Shown here piece by piece: positions 27,209-36,180 of a stretch of 64,000 nucleotides of DNA. The notes below the pieces were generated by a model. It was not told where the DNA came from. It searched no databases and saw nothing but the letters and a program-made list of their open reading frames with translations. The position numbers and the translations under genes are program-made. Source of the DNA: UBA2040 sp963977135 (lineage in GTDB: Bacteria; Bacteroidota; Bacteroidia; Flavobacteriales_D; Crocinitomicaceae); assembly GCA_963977135.1 (NCBI GenBank), contig CAXBNN010000001.1, positions 643,788-707,787 on the forward strand, read 5' to 3'. Numbering within the stretch: position 1 is the stretch's first letter; each line of letters starts with the position of its first letter.

Positions 27209-28315
27209 CTAGCGTTTTTTTTGCTTTTTCTTCATTTTTTTCAAATCGCTATAAGGATATTGATTGCTAGGGTCGCGTTTATCTTTAGATTTTTTGACCT
27301 TCTCTTTTTTAACTTTATCCTTTTTGGAGTCTTTAGTTATTTCTCCTTCAGGTAACGCGGCACTATGACCGAGTCCTCCAGTTGGTGAACCTGCGTCAGA
27401 AGGGTCGATCCATTTGTTTTTTAGTTTAACATCTTTCAAACTGCCATCGGTGTCAGGTACCTGTATTTCAATTTTCTCTGGTTTTTTAGCGTTTACGGCT
27501 ACAACATCCTCTTTTAATATCCATTTACTCGATTTCAATTCAAAGGCGTCATATGACATGTCAGGCACATAATACGCGTAGAATCCTGCCAAACCTGGAC
27601 TTTCTGGTGATAAATGATCCATTAAAATCCTTTGATATTTTTCATCCCAACGTAAAGACATGGTGCTTTTCTTGGAATACTCATAGAAAACTCTTTTGAA
27701 CGTTTGATTGCCAACTTTAAATACTGGGCTGCCTAACTTTGCACTATTTCCTGAAAAATAGAGTACATCAATTATTTTCATATTTGAGCTTGAACTATTC
27801 CCATCCCATCCCAAAAGCGTGTACATATCACGGTTCCCTTTTTCAAATGGAATAATTTGATAGTAAAGTGCTCCATACCATTGTTTTGAATCAAGAATAT
27901 CCATTGGTTTTAACGCCATGACATCATTGTACTTTTCAAGTTCTATGGTTTTGTATTCCTTTTTTCGGTCATCGTATCGAAGGATAATGCAAAAGTACTT
28001 TTGACTGAAATCGTCTTGTTCAACATTCCAGTTAAAAATTCTAACCATGTTGTCTGGACTGCTAATAATACCTACAGTTTTTAACTTAGAAAAAGGGTGG
28101 GTCATGGCTTGCTCATTTTCTAAAGCTTCGTATAATTTGCTTTTAAACAAAGCATTACTAGAAGATTTCTCTGAATTGTTCTCTGAATTTCTAAGCGATG
28201 AAAGTAGGTCTGCCAATTCATTTTCGATAGCCACCATGGAGGTACTACTTTCTTGGGAAAAGGCAGTGTTCGATACGAAAACAACGGAAATAATAAGAAA
28301 AAGGAATCTGAGCAT
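27209..28315 (-). CDS. Exported protein of unknown function
   Basis: A 368-aa protein with a signal peptide (MLRFLFLIISVVFVSNTAFS). The central part contains several Trp- and Tyr-rich segments (WNVEQDDFSQKYFCIILRYDD, QWYGALYYQIIPFEKG, YTLLGWDGN) seen in uncharacterised Bacteroidota secreted proteins. The last 45 residues are extremely lysine-rich (KDSKKDKVKKEKVKKSKDKRD... KKMKKKQKKR). No catalytic motif is recognised. Confidence 0.8.
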   Translation of the reverse strand: MLRFLFLIISVVFVSNTAFSQESSTSMVAIENELADLLSSLRNSENNSEKSSSNALFKSKLYEALENEQAMTHPFSKLKTVGIISSPDNMVRIFNWNVEQDDFSQKYFCIILRYDDRKKEYKTIELEKYNDVMALKPMDILDSKQWYGALYYQIIPFEKGNRDMYTLLGWDGNSSSSNMKIIDVLYFSGNSAKLGSPVFKVGNQTFKRVFYEYSKKSTMSLRWDEKYQRILMDHLSPESPGLAGFYAYYVPDMSYDAFELKSSKWILKEDVVAVNAKKPEKIEIQVPDTDGSLKDVKLKNKWIDPSDAGSPTGGLGHSAALPEGEITKDSKKDKVKKEKVKKSKDKRDPSNQYPYSDLKKMKKKQKKR

Positions 28316-28456
28316 AATGGAGAATTCGTTATTGTTTCATTTTCAAAAATTGCAATAATCATGCTAGATTTGACTTTTTTGCGCTTCTGTCTGTCTAGCT
28401 AGAGTTGATTTAACGCTATGTTAGCTTAATTGTTGCAATGAGGTCAACGAAATTAA

Positions 28457-29107
28457 CTATAGCTTTTTCAAATCAGCTATTGCTTTTAATGGGTCTGGTG
28501 AATTAAAAACGAAACTTCCTGCCACTAATGCATGCGCCCCAGCTTGAATTAGTTTAGCTCCAGTTTCTAAATTAACACCTCCATCAACTTCAATTTTTGC
28601 TTGAGAACCTTTACGATGAATCAAATTGGCCAATTGTTCTACTTTGTAAATAGCCTTGTTTATAAATTTTTGCCCACCAAATCCAGGGTTTACGGACATA
28701 ATAAGTACCAAATCCAAATCTTCAATGATGTATTCAAGTAAGTCAATTGATGTATGTGGATTTAATGCTACGCCTGCCTTCATGCCGTTGGCTTTTATGT
28801 TTTGAATCGTACGATGCAGATGCGGACAAGTTTCATAGTGTACGGTCAGAATGTCAGCACCGGCTTTTTTAAATTCTTCTACATAATCATCAGGATTGGC
28901 TATCATCAAATGCACATCTAGTGGTTTGGTTGCATGTTTCTTAATGGCTGCGATAACTGGGAAACCAAAGCTAATATTAGGAACGAAAACACCATCCATT
29001 ACATCTACATGAAACCAATCTGCTTCAGAAGAGTTAATCATTTCAACATCACGTTGAATGTTGGCGAAATCGCAAGACAAAATAGAAGGGGAGACAATAG
29101 TCGACAT
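28457..29107 (-). CDS. rpe: Ribulose-phosphate 3-epimerase
   Basis: Rpe interconverts ribulose 5-phosphate and xylulose 5-phosphate in the pentose phosphate pathway. This TIM barrel of 216 aa has HVDVMDGVFVPN (metal His and catalytic Asp), the DVHLM His, MSVNPGFGGQKF, and the second catalytic Asp in IEVDGGVN. The phosphate-binding end AGSFVF is present. Alone on the minus strand, divergent from the rhomboid gene. Confidence 0.96.
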   Translation of the reverse strand: MSTIVSPSILSCDFANIQRDVEMINSSEADWFHVDVMDGVFVPNISFGFPVIAAIKKHATKPLDVHLMIANPDDYVEEFKKAGADILTVHYETCPHLHRTIQNIKANGMKAGVALNPHTSIDLLEYIIEDLDLVLIMSVNPGFGGQKFINKAIYKVEQLANLIHRKGSQAKIEVDGGVNLETGAKLIQAGAHALVAGSFVFNSPDPLKAIADLKKL

Positions 29108-29248
29108 ATTGATTTAATTTTTTACGAAAATATCAATTTTGCTGCGATATGGAGTGAATTGTTTACAAGTCGAACAATTGTTGAATTCATTTCCTTTATG
29201 TCGCTAAGAATAGGAATAATCTTTAATTTAGTAGACAAAAAGGAAAAA

Positions 29249-29869
29249 ATGGGTTTTAATATTCTAACGTTAATACTAATTATTACAGTTTTAATTTCAA
29301 TGCAAGCTATGCAAAACGCCGAATTGAAAGAGCGTTGGATGTATTCGCCCTATTTGGTCAAACACAATCATCAAGGTTACCGAATCTTTAGTCATATTTG
29401 GATTCATGCTGATGTCGCTCATTTATTTTTCAATATGTTTTCCTTATACGCATTAGGCGGAATGTTGGAAATGGAGCTAATGTATGAATATGGGAGAGTA
29501 AAAGGAGAGCTTCATTTCGCCATAATCTACTTGTTAGGTGGTTTATTCGCTACTTTGATACCTTATATCCGAAATCATGAAAACCCAGCATATCGATCAA
29601 TAGGAGCATCAGGAGCAGTATCTGCCATAGTCTTTGCAGCCATTCTTTGGCGCCCAGAAATGGAGCTGCAAATTATATTTATTCCAATTTCATTCAAGGC
29701 ATATTGGTTTGGTTTATTCTATTTGGCTTATGAAGTCTATATGGATAAGCGCGGAAACACAGGTATAGCACACGATGCGCATATTGGTGGAGCAATTTTA
29801 GGGATAGTTTACATTTTATTGATTAACTTTGGTAAACTCTCTAATTTCGTTCATCAATTTATTTCCTAA
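29249..29869 (+). CDS. Rhomboid family intramembrane serine protease
   Basis: A 206-aa six-helix rhomboid protease. The ATG at 29249 (after AGGAAAAA) starts directly with the first membrane helix (ILTLILIITVLISMQ). The catalytic Ser is in the GASGAVSA motif and the His in HDAHIGGAILG. The oxyanion-loop HxxxN region reads HADVAHLFFNM. It lies 4 nt before the aminotransferase gene, and is one of three rhomboids in the window. Substrate unknown. Confidence 0.92.
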   Translation: MGFNILTLILIITVLISMQAMQNAELKERWMYSPYLVKHNHQGYRIFSHIWIHADVAHLFFNMFSLYALGGMLEMELMYEYGRVKGELHFAIIYLLGGLFATLIPYIRNHENPAYRSIGASGAVSAIVFAAILWRPEMELQIIFIPISFKAYWFGLFYLAYEVYMDKRGNTGIAHDAHIGGAILGIVYILLINFGKLSNFVHQFIS

Positions 29870-29873
29870 ATTC

Positions 29874-30761
29874 ATGTCAACTTTATTTCAAAACATTAAC
29901 GGTGAAGTCCTTGAGTCTTCCGTAAATGGAATAAGCGTAAATAATCGCTCTTATCTCTATGGCGATGGTTTGTTTGAAACTATCCGAGTCTTCAATGGCA
30001 AGCTTATTAACTTCGAAAACCATTTCAAACGCCTAAAAGACGGCTCAGAAGTGCTTAAAATCCGAATGCCTAATTCTTTTACAGAGGAATTTTTCAAAGA
30101 AAAAATTGAAGAACTCTTGACTAAATCCAAAATTGAAACTGGCGGCCGAGTTCGCTTATCCTTGGATAGAATGGCTGGTGGAAATTATGTTCCCGAATCT
30201 AATGAGGCTACTTTTTCTATAGATGTCAAGCCTATTGAAGACGCAGATTTCGTTTTGAATTCCAAAGGCATTGAAGTCGATATTTACTCAGAACACAAGA
30301 AAACACGTTCAAAATTGTCGAACATTAAAACCAAAAATGGTTTGATTTATGTTTTAGCAGGTATACATGCCAAGGAAAAGAATTTGGATAATATGTTGCT
30401 AATGAATGATGATATGGGAATCATTGAAAGTTCAAGTTCAAATCTTTTTGTGGTTAGCAACGGTGTTTTATATACTCCAGGATTAGAAGATGGCTGTTTA
30501 GCCGGAACAATGCGCATGCAAATTATCAATTTGGCTCTTACGAATGGGGTTAAGGTCTACGAATGCTCAATACTTCCCCAAAACCTTCTTAGTGCAGATG
30601 AAGTTTTCTTAACCAATGCAATTGATGGTGTAAAATGGATCATTGGCTACCGAACTAAAAGGTATTTCAATACCACTTCAAGAAAATTTGTTGCGTGGTT
30701 AAATGAATACTGGGAAAAGCAACTTGAACCAGAAGGCGCTATTGGGATAGAGGAAGAGTAA
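29874..30761 (+). CDS. PLP-dependent class IV aminotransferase
   Basis: A fold-type IV PLP enzyme of 295 aa (D-amino-acid/branched-chain aminotransferase or aminodeoxychorismate lyase group). The opening SYLYGDGLFETIRVFNG is diagnostic. The PLP lysine is in SNIKTKN, and IESSSSNLFVV and the CLAGTMR loop hold the phosphate and coenzyme contacts. Sequence alone does not decide between PabC and IlvE; the short length and GDGLFET favour the PabC-like side. Probably co-transcribed with the rhomboid. Confidence 0.88.
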   Translation: MSTLFQNINGEVLESSVNGISVNNRSYLYGDGLFETIRVFNGKLINFENHFKRLKDGSEVLKIRMPNSFTEEFFKEKIEELLTKSKIETGGRVRLSLDRMAGGNYVPESNEATFSIDVKPIEDADFVLNSKGIEVDIYSEHKKTRSKLSNIKTKNGLIYVLAGIHAKEKNLDNMLLMNDDMGIIESSSSNLFVVSNGVLYTPGLEDGCLAGTMRMQIINLALTNGVKVYECSILPQNLLSADEVFLTNAIDGVKWIIGYRTKRYFNTTSRKFVAWLNEYWEKQLEPEGAIGIEEE

Positions 30762-30820
30762 TATTTTGGCATTCCATTCAAAAAAAATGAAATTATCTTA
30801 ATAATCTAATTAAAGCTTTC

Positions 30821-30851
30821 TTTATAAAAAGCAAAGAAAGTAGTACCTTTG
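30821..30851 (+). promoter_or_regulatory. Promoter of the cold-shock-domain gene
   Basis: TTTA (30821-30824), exactly 19 bp, then TACCTTTG (30844-30851). It is one of the best promoter matches in the window and sits about 140 nt before the ATG. Confidence 0.7.
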
Positions 30852-30854
30852 CAA

Positions 30855-30992
30855 AAGAATTTGGGTGAGCGTATCACTGGTCGCCCAATGTGAATTTCAT
30901 TTTCATTTAGAATTGTGTCAAATATAGTTTGTCAATTCTTCGATAGAGAGGGTGAAAGAGAGCAAACGGAATACAAATATCAAATAGTGTAA
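30855..30992 (+). promoter_or_regulatory. Structured 5' leader of the cold-shock-domain mRNA
   Basis: A leader of about 138 nt is predicted from the promoter. Hairpin 1 pairs TTGGGTGA (30861-30868) with TCGCCCAA (30881-30888), with one G-U, around a 12-nt loop. Hairpin 2 pairs GAATTG (30910-30915) with CAATTC (30933-30938), with an inner CAAA/TTTG helix. Long structured leaders are known for cold-shock genes in other bacteria; this one is a candidate thermosensor only. Confidence 0.5.
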
Positions 30993-31439
30993 ATGGGTAA
31001 ATCGCAAGAAACATACAGCAAAAAAGAAAAAGAAAAAAAGCGTTTGAAAAAACGTCAAGACAAGTTACTTAAGAAAGAGGAGCGCAAAGAAAACTCTCCA
31101 GGCGGTGGCTTGGATAATATGATGGCATACGTCGATGATGAAGGAAACATTGTTGATACTCCGCCAATTCCAACTAAGAAAAAAGAAATTGATGCAAGTG
31201 AAATCGTTTTAGGAGTTCCTGCAAGAGAAGAAGAAGAGGAACAAGGACCAGCTGAAGGTAAAGTTGCATATTACAACGAATCTAAAGGATATGGTTTCAT
31301 TAAGGATCTTCAATCTCAAGAAAGTTATTTCTTCCACGTAAACGGTGTTCTTGAAGAGATTCGTGAGAATGATAAAGTTACATTCGAATTAGAGCGAGGA
31401 CCAAAAGGAATGAACGCTGTAAAAGTGAAAAGAATCTAA
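30993..31439 (+). CDS. Cold-shock-domain RNA-binding protein with basic N-terminal extension
   Basis: A 148-aa protein. Residues 1-35 are a very basic helix (KKEKEKKRLKKRQDKLLKKEERK), residues 36-85 an acidic low-complexity linker (EEEEEQG), and 86-148 a cold-shock domain with RNP1 KGYGFI and RNP2 SYFFHV. This architecture recurs in Flavobacteriia. Probable RNA chaperone. It has a strong promoter, a structured leader and a 12-bp terminator, all pointing to a high-level single-gene transcript. Confidence 0.93.
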   Translation: MGKSQETYSKKEKEKKRLKKRQDKLLKKEERKENSPGGGLDNMMAYVDDEGNIVDTPPIPTKKKEIDASEIVLGVPAREEEEEQGPAEGKVAYYNESKGYGFIKDLQSQESYFFHVNGVLEEIRENDKVTFELERGPKGMNAVKVKRI

Positions 31440-31460
31440 ATAGATTACAATACAATAAGA

Positions 31461-31494
31461 AAAGCCTAATTCAATTATGAATTAGGCTTTTTTT
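31461..31494 (+). terminator. Terminator of the cold-shock-domain gene
   Basis: AAAGCCTAATTC pairs perfectly with GAATTAGGCTTT (12 bp) around a 6-nt loop, followed by T residues. Confidence 0.92.
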
Positions 31495-31559
31495 GTAGGC
31501 AGATATTAATTATTCAAGGATATTAACAAATTAAAATACCTACACACTGCTTTTGATAA

Positions 31560-31605
31560 TAAAAAAAGGCAACCATAAATCACGAATGAATTACGATTGC
31601 CTTTT
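31560..31605. terminator. Bidirectional terminator
   Basis: GGCAA (31567-31571) and TTGCC (31596-31600) close an imperfect hairpin with an A run before and a T run after, so it can stop transcription from either side. It most likely serves the minus-strand cluster ending at 31643. Confidence 0.65.
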
Positions 31606-31642
31606 TATCACACTCAAGTTTTTGGAGATAATCTCCAGTATT

Positions 31643-31834
31643 TTATTTTTTACCTTTTAATATTAAGTAAGGTAAGATAGGCAGAAGGTATCCAAACATT
31701 ACCCATTCATATGAGTAGTTCTTTTGTCTTCTGCTTTCTCGGTAACATAAGAACGCGGTAATCACGCCAAGTATCAAGTAGGCAACTAGTGTTAGTGTAT
31801 AGCCTGCCGACATCCAAAGGGGAGTTGTTTCCAT
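31643..31834 (-). CDS. Small two-helix membrane protein
   Basis: A 63-aa protein. The ATG at 31834 (METTPLW) is chosen over earlier starts because those would overlap the lipoprotein gene. Two membrane helices (about 9-28 and 43-58) flank a basic loop CYRESRRQKNYSYEW. The loop and following helix resemble the end of the protein at 33219-33539 (IYRKSKRLKIEPFTW), so the two may be paralogues that bracket this cluster. Function unknown. Confidence 0.7.
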   Translation of the reverse strand: METTPLWMSAGYTLTLVAYLILGVITAFLCYRESRRQKNYSYEWVMFGYLLPILPYLILKGKK

Positions 31835-31866
31835 GTTTTCTGTTTTAAATTTATTACAATGTTTTT

Positions 31867-32544
31867 TTACTGAAACAAAGTGTAAGCACACATAATAGCT
31901 GATGCAGTTGACCCAAACCAGTAGTAATATCTTGTGCAACGGTTATACTCGTCTATGTCTTCTGTTGTTGTACTTGTTACAACACCGTTAATCAGAAGTT
32001 GGTTGTCTTTAGAAATTGAGAAAGAAACATCTTTACCATCTGTAATTTGGTATTTCATAATTTCACCATTCTCGATCAATCTTTCTTTCATTGTAGGGAA
32101 CATTTCAAACATTTCAGGATTTGAAATTGATTTGAAACCTTCTTTTCCGTAAACCACTGTTAAATTTTCAGCTGCTGCGAAGTAGAAATTGCCATATGTG
32201 GTCATTAAGTCCATTAAGTCCAGACCGTCAAATTCTACTTTGTTAGAAGTAACCATTCCGTATTCATCAACATTAATCGTTACTGATTTACTTTCGATTG
32301 AAGAAGCAACTGTTGTAACAGCACTTTTCAATTGAGGAAATGAATTGATGTAATTCGCATCTGTAGTTGTATAACTTCCTTTAGCATCGAATGTAATAGA
32401 GAAGTTGTCTCCTGGAGAAGAAACTATCTTGCTAGCACTCGGAGTGTTTGAAGTGTTAATAGAAGTGCCTGTTGTTGGAACTTCTTTATTACATGATAAT
32501 GTAATCATTGAAATCACACCCACGAATAAAAAAATCTTTTTCAT
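31867..32544 (-). CDS. Putative lipoprotein
   Basis: A 225-aa lipoprotein with lipobox TLSC at residues 15-18 (MKKIFLFVGVISMITLSCNK). A Thr/Ser/Asn-rich spacer precedes a globular domain with no recognised motif; the end (EYNRCTRYYYWFGSTASAIMC) holds two cysteines. It lies between the LytTR gene and a small membrane protein gene. Confidence 0.75.
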   Translation of the reverse strand: MKKIFLFVGVISMITLSCNKEVPTTGTSINTSNTPSASKIVSSPGDNFSITFDAKGSYTTTDANYINSFPQLKSAVTTVASSIESKSVTINVDEYGMVTSNKVEFDGLDLMDLMTTYGNFYFAAAENLTVVYGKEGFKSISNPEMFEMFPTMKERLIENGEIMKYQITDGKDVSFSISKDNQLLINGVVTSTTTEDIDEYNRCTRYYYWFGSTASAIMCAYTLFQ

Positions 32545-32683
32545 AATTGTTTTTGTTTTTAGTTGAGATTGTTAAAAAACTGTTAAATGTTCTTACCAAA
32601 AGTCAGACATTGTGTGCAAAACAAGGTACTCCAGTGGTATCTAAAGGATGATAGGTAATCGATTCGTGATAAAAGGGTAGGAT

Positions 32684-33061
32684 TTAATGACCTTTGGTCA
32701 ATTTGGCGTTGTTTTCTGTGACAAAGCTATTTAATTCAGCGACAAATTCTCTTTTTTTATGCTTGCTTAACTTAACTAATGCCTTGTTTTCTAGATGAAT
32801 AACATCTTCAGCAATATGTAGTTCAGAAAAGAACATGAAATTCATTATATAGGACTTGTGGCAGCGAAAGAAGAACTTTTTAGGTAAAATCTGTTCTACA
32901 TGTTTTAACGAAAGGTTGGTAGTAAATGAAGAATCGGATTGGTAAATCTTAGTATAATTCCCATAAGCCTCGCAATACATAATCGTTTTCACGGCGACCC
33001 CTTTTATTCCTTTAAACGAGGGAATTAATATGAGTTCATTGTATTCTTCAAATACATGCAT
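32684..33061 (-). CDS. Stand-alone LytTR DNA-binding regulator
   Basis: A 125-aa protein that is almost only a LytTR domain: an IMYCEAYGNYTKIYQ strand region, then LKHVEQILPKKFFFRCHKSYIMNFMF and VKLSKHKKREFV, matching the LytTR pattern. There is no receiver or membrane segment, so it must sense through a partner or be controlled by its amount. Adjacent membrane and lipoprotein genes are candidates. LytTR proteins bind short direct repeats; I did not find an unambiguous one here. Confidence 0.88.
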   Translation of the reverse strand: MHVFEEYNELILIPSFKGIKGVAVKTIMYCEAYGNYTKIYQSDSSFTTNLSLKHVEQILPKKFFFRCHKSYIMNFMFFSELHIAEDVIHLENKALVKLSKHKKREFVAELNSFVTENNAKLTKGH

Positions 33062-33218
33062 TGGATTTACCTTGTAAAAGTTGAATTAGATAAGTAGTAA
33101 CCAATCAAATATAACTTTGTGTCGTCAAGGCAAATTTAGGAAACGTATTCCATCAGTACAGAGTGGAAACAGAATTGATGTGAACAGTGAATTGTTTAAT
33201 GAGATGAAATCCTGTACT

Positions 33219-33539
33219 TTATAGGTCACTATCGGATTCGTTGTCTTTGGAAATTCCTATTAAAAAGAAGGTTATAATTGGTGTGAACAGACAAAATATA
33301 ATCCAAGTGAAGGGTTCAATTTTAAGTCTTTTTGATTTTCTGTAAATCCAAATTGCACAAACAGCTTTCACTATAATTAGCTGGGAAAGCCCTAAAGGAT
33401 GATTGTGTTGTATAAATCCTAGTCCAGATTTTTCAGAAATAATAAACTCTGAAACCCAAATCAGTCCATACACAATACTAAACATTAAGGCCTGCTTCCT
33501 TAATCTAGTCCTGATTTCTTCCTCTGATTTTTCCACCAA
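33219..33539 (-). CDS. Small membrane protein, possible paralogue of the 63-aa protein
   Basis: A 106-aa protein with about three membrane helices (19-35, 52-66 and 77-97). The start is uncertain: TTG at 33539, GTG at 33536 or the ATG at 33485 (MFSIVYG). The C-terminal half (IYRKSKRLKIEPFTWIIFCLFTP) parallels the small protein at 31643-31834. Unknown function; part of the LytTR neighbourhood. Confidence 0.65.
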   Translation of the reverse strand: MVEKSEEEIRTRLRKQALMFSIVYGLIWVSEFIISEKSGLGFIQHNHPLGLSQLIIVKAVCAIWIYRKSKRLKIEPFTWIIFCLFTPIITFFLIGISKDNESDSDL

Positions 33540-33766
33540 ACTATTAATACTTTCTATCTGTTCAAATAGAACCCTATTTAAAAATAAAATTCGCAGCGTA
33601 GATATTTAGGTTAAACTACAATACAAGGTACGTATAATAAGGACTAAAAGTTATAGTGATATATAAATAAAATGTTAATTTTCACACATTCGATTCAATG
33701 ATCTTTTAGTATTCATTAAATAGTAATTGGTTTTTTTACTCATTTAGAGCTTAAAAAACTGTCCAA

Positions 33767-33798
33767 TTCGCTCAAATCAGTAAGTTAGCTTACCTTTG
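33767..33798 (+). promoter_or_regulatory. Promoter of the DEAD-box helicase gene
   Basis: TACCTTTG at 33791-33798 with a weak TTCG 20 bp upstream (33767-33770), about 17 nt before the ATG. Confidence 0.55.
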
Positions 33799-33815
33799 CG
33801 TGAAAAAAGTTAGAA

Positions 33816-35171
33816 ATGTCGGGATTTGAAATCTTCAATTTAAGAAAACAGTTGGGCAATGCGATTCAAGACCTGGGTTTTGAATCTCCAACTCCTATAC
33901 AAGAGCAATCCTTTAAAACCGTTCTTTCGGGCAAAGATATTTTAGGTATTGCACAAACAGGGACAGGGAAAACTATGGCTTATGCTTTGCCGATTCTCGA
34001 AGAATTGAAGTTTTCAGATCAAGTTCAGCCAAGGGTTTTAATTCTTGTTCCAACAAGGGAATTAGTTAAGCAAGTTTGTGATGAGCTTGAAAGCCTGACT
34101 AAATACATGAACGTACGGATACTCCCAATTTTTGGAGGAGTAAACATAAATACACAACGAATCCGAGTAGCAGAAGGATGTGATATAATTGTTGCAACTC
34201 CAGGACGTTTATATGATTTAATTTTAAGTCAAACTATTTCCACCAAAAGTATCAAGAAATTGGTGATTGATGAAGTAGATGTTATGTTGGATTTAGGTTT
34301 TCGACCACAATTGATGAATATCTTCGAATTGATGAATGATAAACGTCAAAACATCATGTTTTCTGCAACAATGACGGATGAAGTGGAGGATTTAATTGAT
34401 ACTTTCTTCGTGGCTCCTGAAAAGATATCTATTGCGGTAAGTGGAACACCACTTGACAACATTCGTCAATCTAGTTATATCGTTGAGAATTTCTATACCA
34501 AAGTTAATCTGTTGAAATACCTTCTTGCAGACACAAAAACCTTTAAGAAAGTATTGGTGTTCGTTTCCAGCAAAAGAAAGGCTGATAAAGTTTTCTCTGA
34601 GATGGAAGAAGATTTCGGAAAAGAATGCGGGGTCATTCACTCAAACAAAGCGCAATCTACACGTTTTCAAACGATTGACAACTTTGATAAAGGCTACAAC
34701 CGGATACTTATCGCAACGGATATTATCGCGAGAGGATTGGATTTGAATAAAATATCGCATGTTATCAATTTCGATACTCCAGCATTCCCTGAAAATTATA
34801 TGCACCGTATTGGTAGAACTGGTCGTGCGGAAGAGGAGGGAAGCTCTATCCTTTTCTCAACGGAAGCTGAAGTACTTGCTAAATCGGCTATAGAATCACT
34901 TATGGACTATACTATTCCATTACTTGATTTCCCTAAGGATGTAAAAATTGCAGATCGATTACTTGCCGAAGAACAACCCGATGACTATATCGATAAAAAC
35001 CCAACCCGAAACGATAGAAACGTTGACAAAGGGGCGAGTTTTCACGAGAAAAAAGACAAGAACAAAAAAGTGAATCTTGGAGGAAGTTACAAGCAAAACA
35101 TCGGAAAGAAATACAAAAAAGCCAAAACACGTGGTGATAAGACCTATCACAAACGCAAGAAAATGGGTTAA
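33816..35171 (+). CDS. DEAD-box ATP-dependent RNA helicase
   Basis: A 451-aa RNA helicase of the RhlE-like group. Q motif GFESPTPIQEQSF, Walker A AQTGTGKT, motif Ia PTREL, TPGR, motif III SAT and motif VI HRIGRTGR are present. Motif II reads DEVD instead of DEAD. The last 90 residues form a basic tail (KKDKNKKVNLGG... KKMG), typical of RNA-binding extensions. Probably acts in ribosome assembly or RNA decay. It ends at a terminator shared with the converging gene. Confidence 0.93.
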   Translation: MSGFEIFNLRKQLGNAIQDLGFESPTPIQEQSFKTVLSGKDILGIAQTGTGKTMAYALPILEELKFSDQVQPRVLILVPTRELVKQVCDELESLTKYMNVRILPIFGGVNINTQRIRVAEGCDIIVATPGRLYDLILSQTISTKSIKKLVIDEVDVMLDLGFRPQLMNIFELMNDKRQNIMFSATMTDEVEDLIDTFFVAPEKISIAVSGTPLDNIRQSSYIVENFYTKVNLLKYLLADTKTFKKVLVFVSSKRKADKVFSEMEEDFGKECGVIHSNKAQSTRFQTIDNFDKGYNRILIATDIIARGLDLNKISHVINFDTPAFPENYMHRIGRTGRAEEEGSSILFSTEAEVLAKSAIESLMDYTIPLLDFPKDVKIADRLLAEEQPDDYIDKNPTRNDRNVDKGASFHEKKDKNKKVNLGGSYKQNIGKKYKKAKTRGDKTYHKRKKMG

Positions 35172-35199
35172 TTCCTTCTCAAATAGATTTTCTAGACAT

Positions 35200-35234
35200 A
35201 AAAAAAGCTTGTTCATTTCTGAACAAGCTTTTTT
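35200..35234. terminator. Bidirectional terminator, copy 1
   Basis: A-run, GCTTGTTCA, loop TTTC, then TGAACAAGC and a T run: a 15-bp symmetric hairpin between the DEAD-box helicase and the converging glycine-rich gene. It is identical to the copy at 37669-37703. Confidence 0.92.
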
Positions 35235-36180
35235 AGTTTTAATTATAGAATTAGTTTTTCACAACAATTCGCTCTAGATAAGAGTTAGAACCATTAGTTA
35301 CTTTAACTAAATAAACTCCGTTGTGAACATTCAATTCAATTTTTGTATTGGAGCTAGGGTTTACTTTTCCAAATACTTTCTTTCCAAGAACGTCAAATAC
35401 CTCTATTGAAGTATTCTTGTCTCCATTGGCAAGTGCAACTGTGAAATGTCCATTGCTAGGATTCGGATAAATAGATATACCGAAGTCATCTGATTTTTCA
35501 TTGATTCCTACAACAGAATTAACCACAGCGCTTAAAGTTGAAGTACAACCGTTTGCATCTGTTACTGTTACATTAAATGTTCCGCTGTTTAAGCCACTCA
35601 AATCTTGTGTTGTTGCCGCATTACTCCAAAGATAAGTATAGCCAGGTGTTCCTCCAGTAACAGTAAGATCAACAGCACCATCACTTCCTAAAGTTTCAGG
35701 TGTAACAGCTGAGGTTAAATTCAAGGCTGTTGGTTGAGTTACATTTACAGAACCAGTTACCTGACAAGAATTGTTGTCTGTAATTGTGAATGCATTCATT
35801 CCACCTGGAAGAGCATTATTTGTTAATCCTGTTCCACCAGCAGCCCAAGATACTGTGTATCCGGGTGTTCCACCTGAAATCGTTAATGTTGAAGTTCCAG
35901 TAGAATCACCGAAGCAACTAACACCAGTTGTTGCATCTGAATATGCTATTGCTGGTGGGTGAGTCATAACAAAACTAGCGGTATCCGTACACGTTCCATT
36001 TGAACCTGTAAGAACGTACGTTCCCGCTCCAATACCTACCAATAAATTACCATTTATCCCTGTTGACCATGAATAAGTCATTGTGCCTCCGGCATTATTT
36101 ATGACACCAGCTTGCACAACTCCGTTTGTACCGCCATTACAGTTAATTCCGCTTAAGAAATTAGGAACTACCTGCATTGG
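35200..36180. repeat. 981-bp identical direct repeat, copy 1
   Basis: Bases 35200-36180 and 37669-38649 read the same throughout (offset 2469). Each copy contains the terminator and the last 309 codons of a glycine-rich protein gene. Identity stops abruptly at both ends. Confidence 0.92.
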
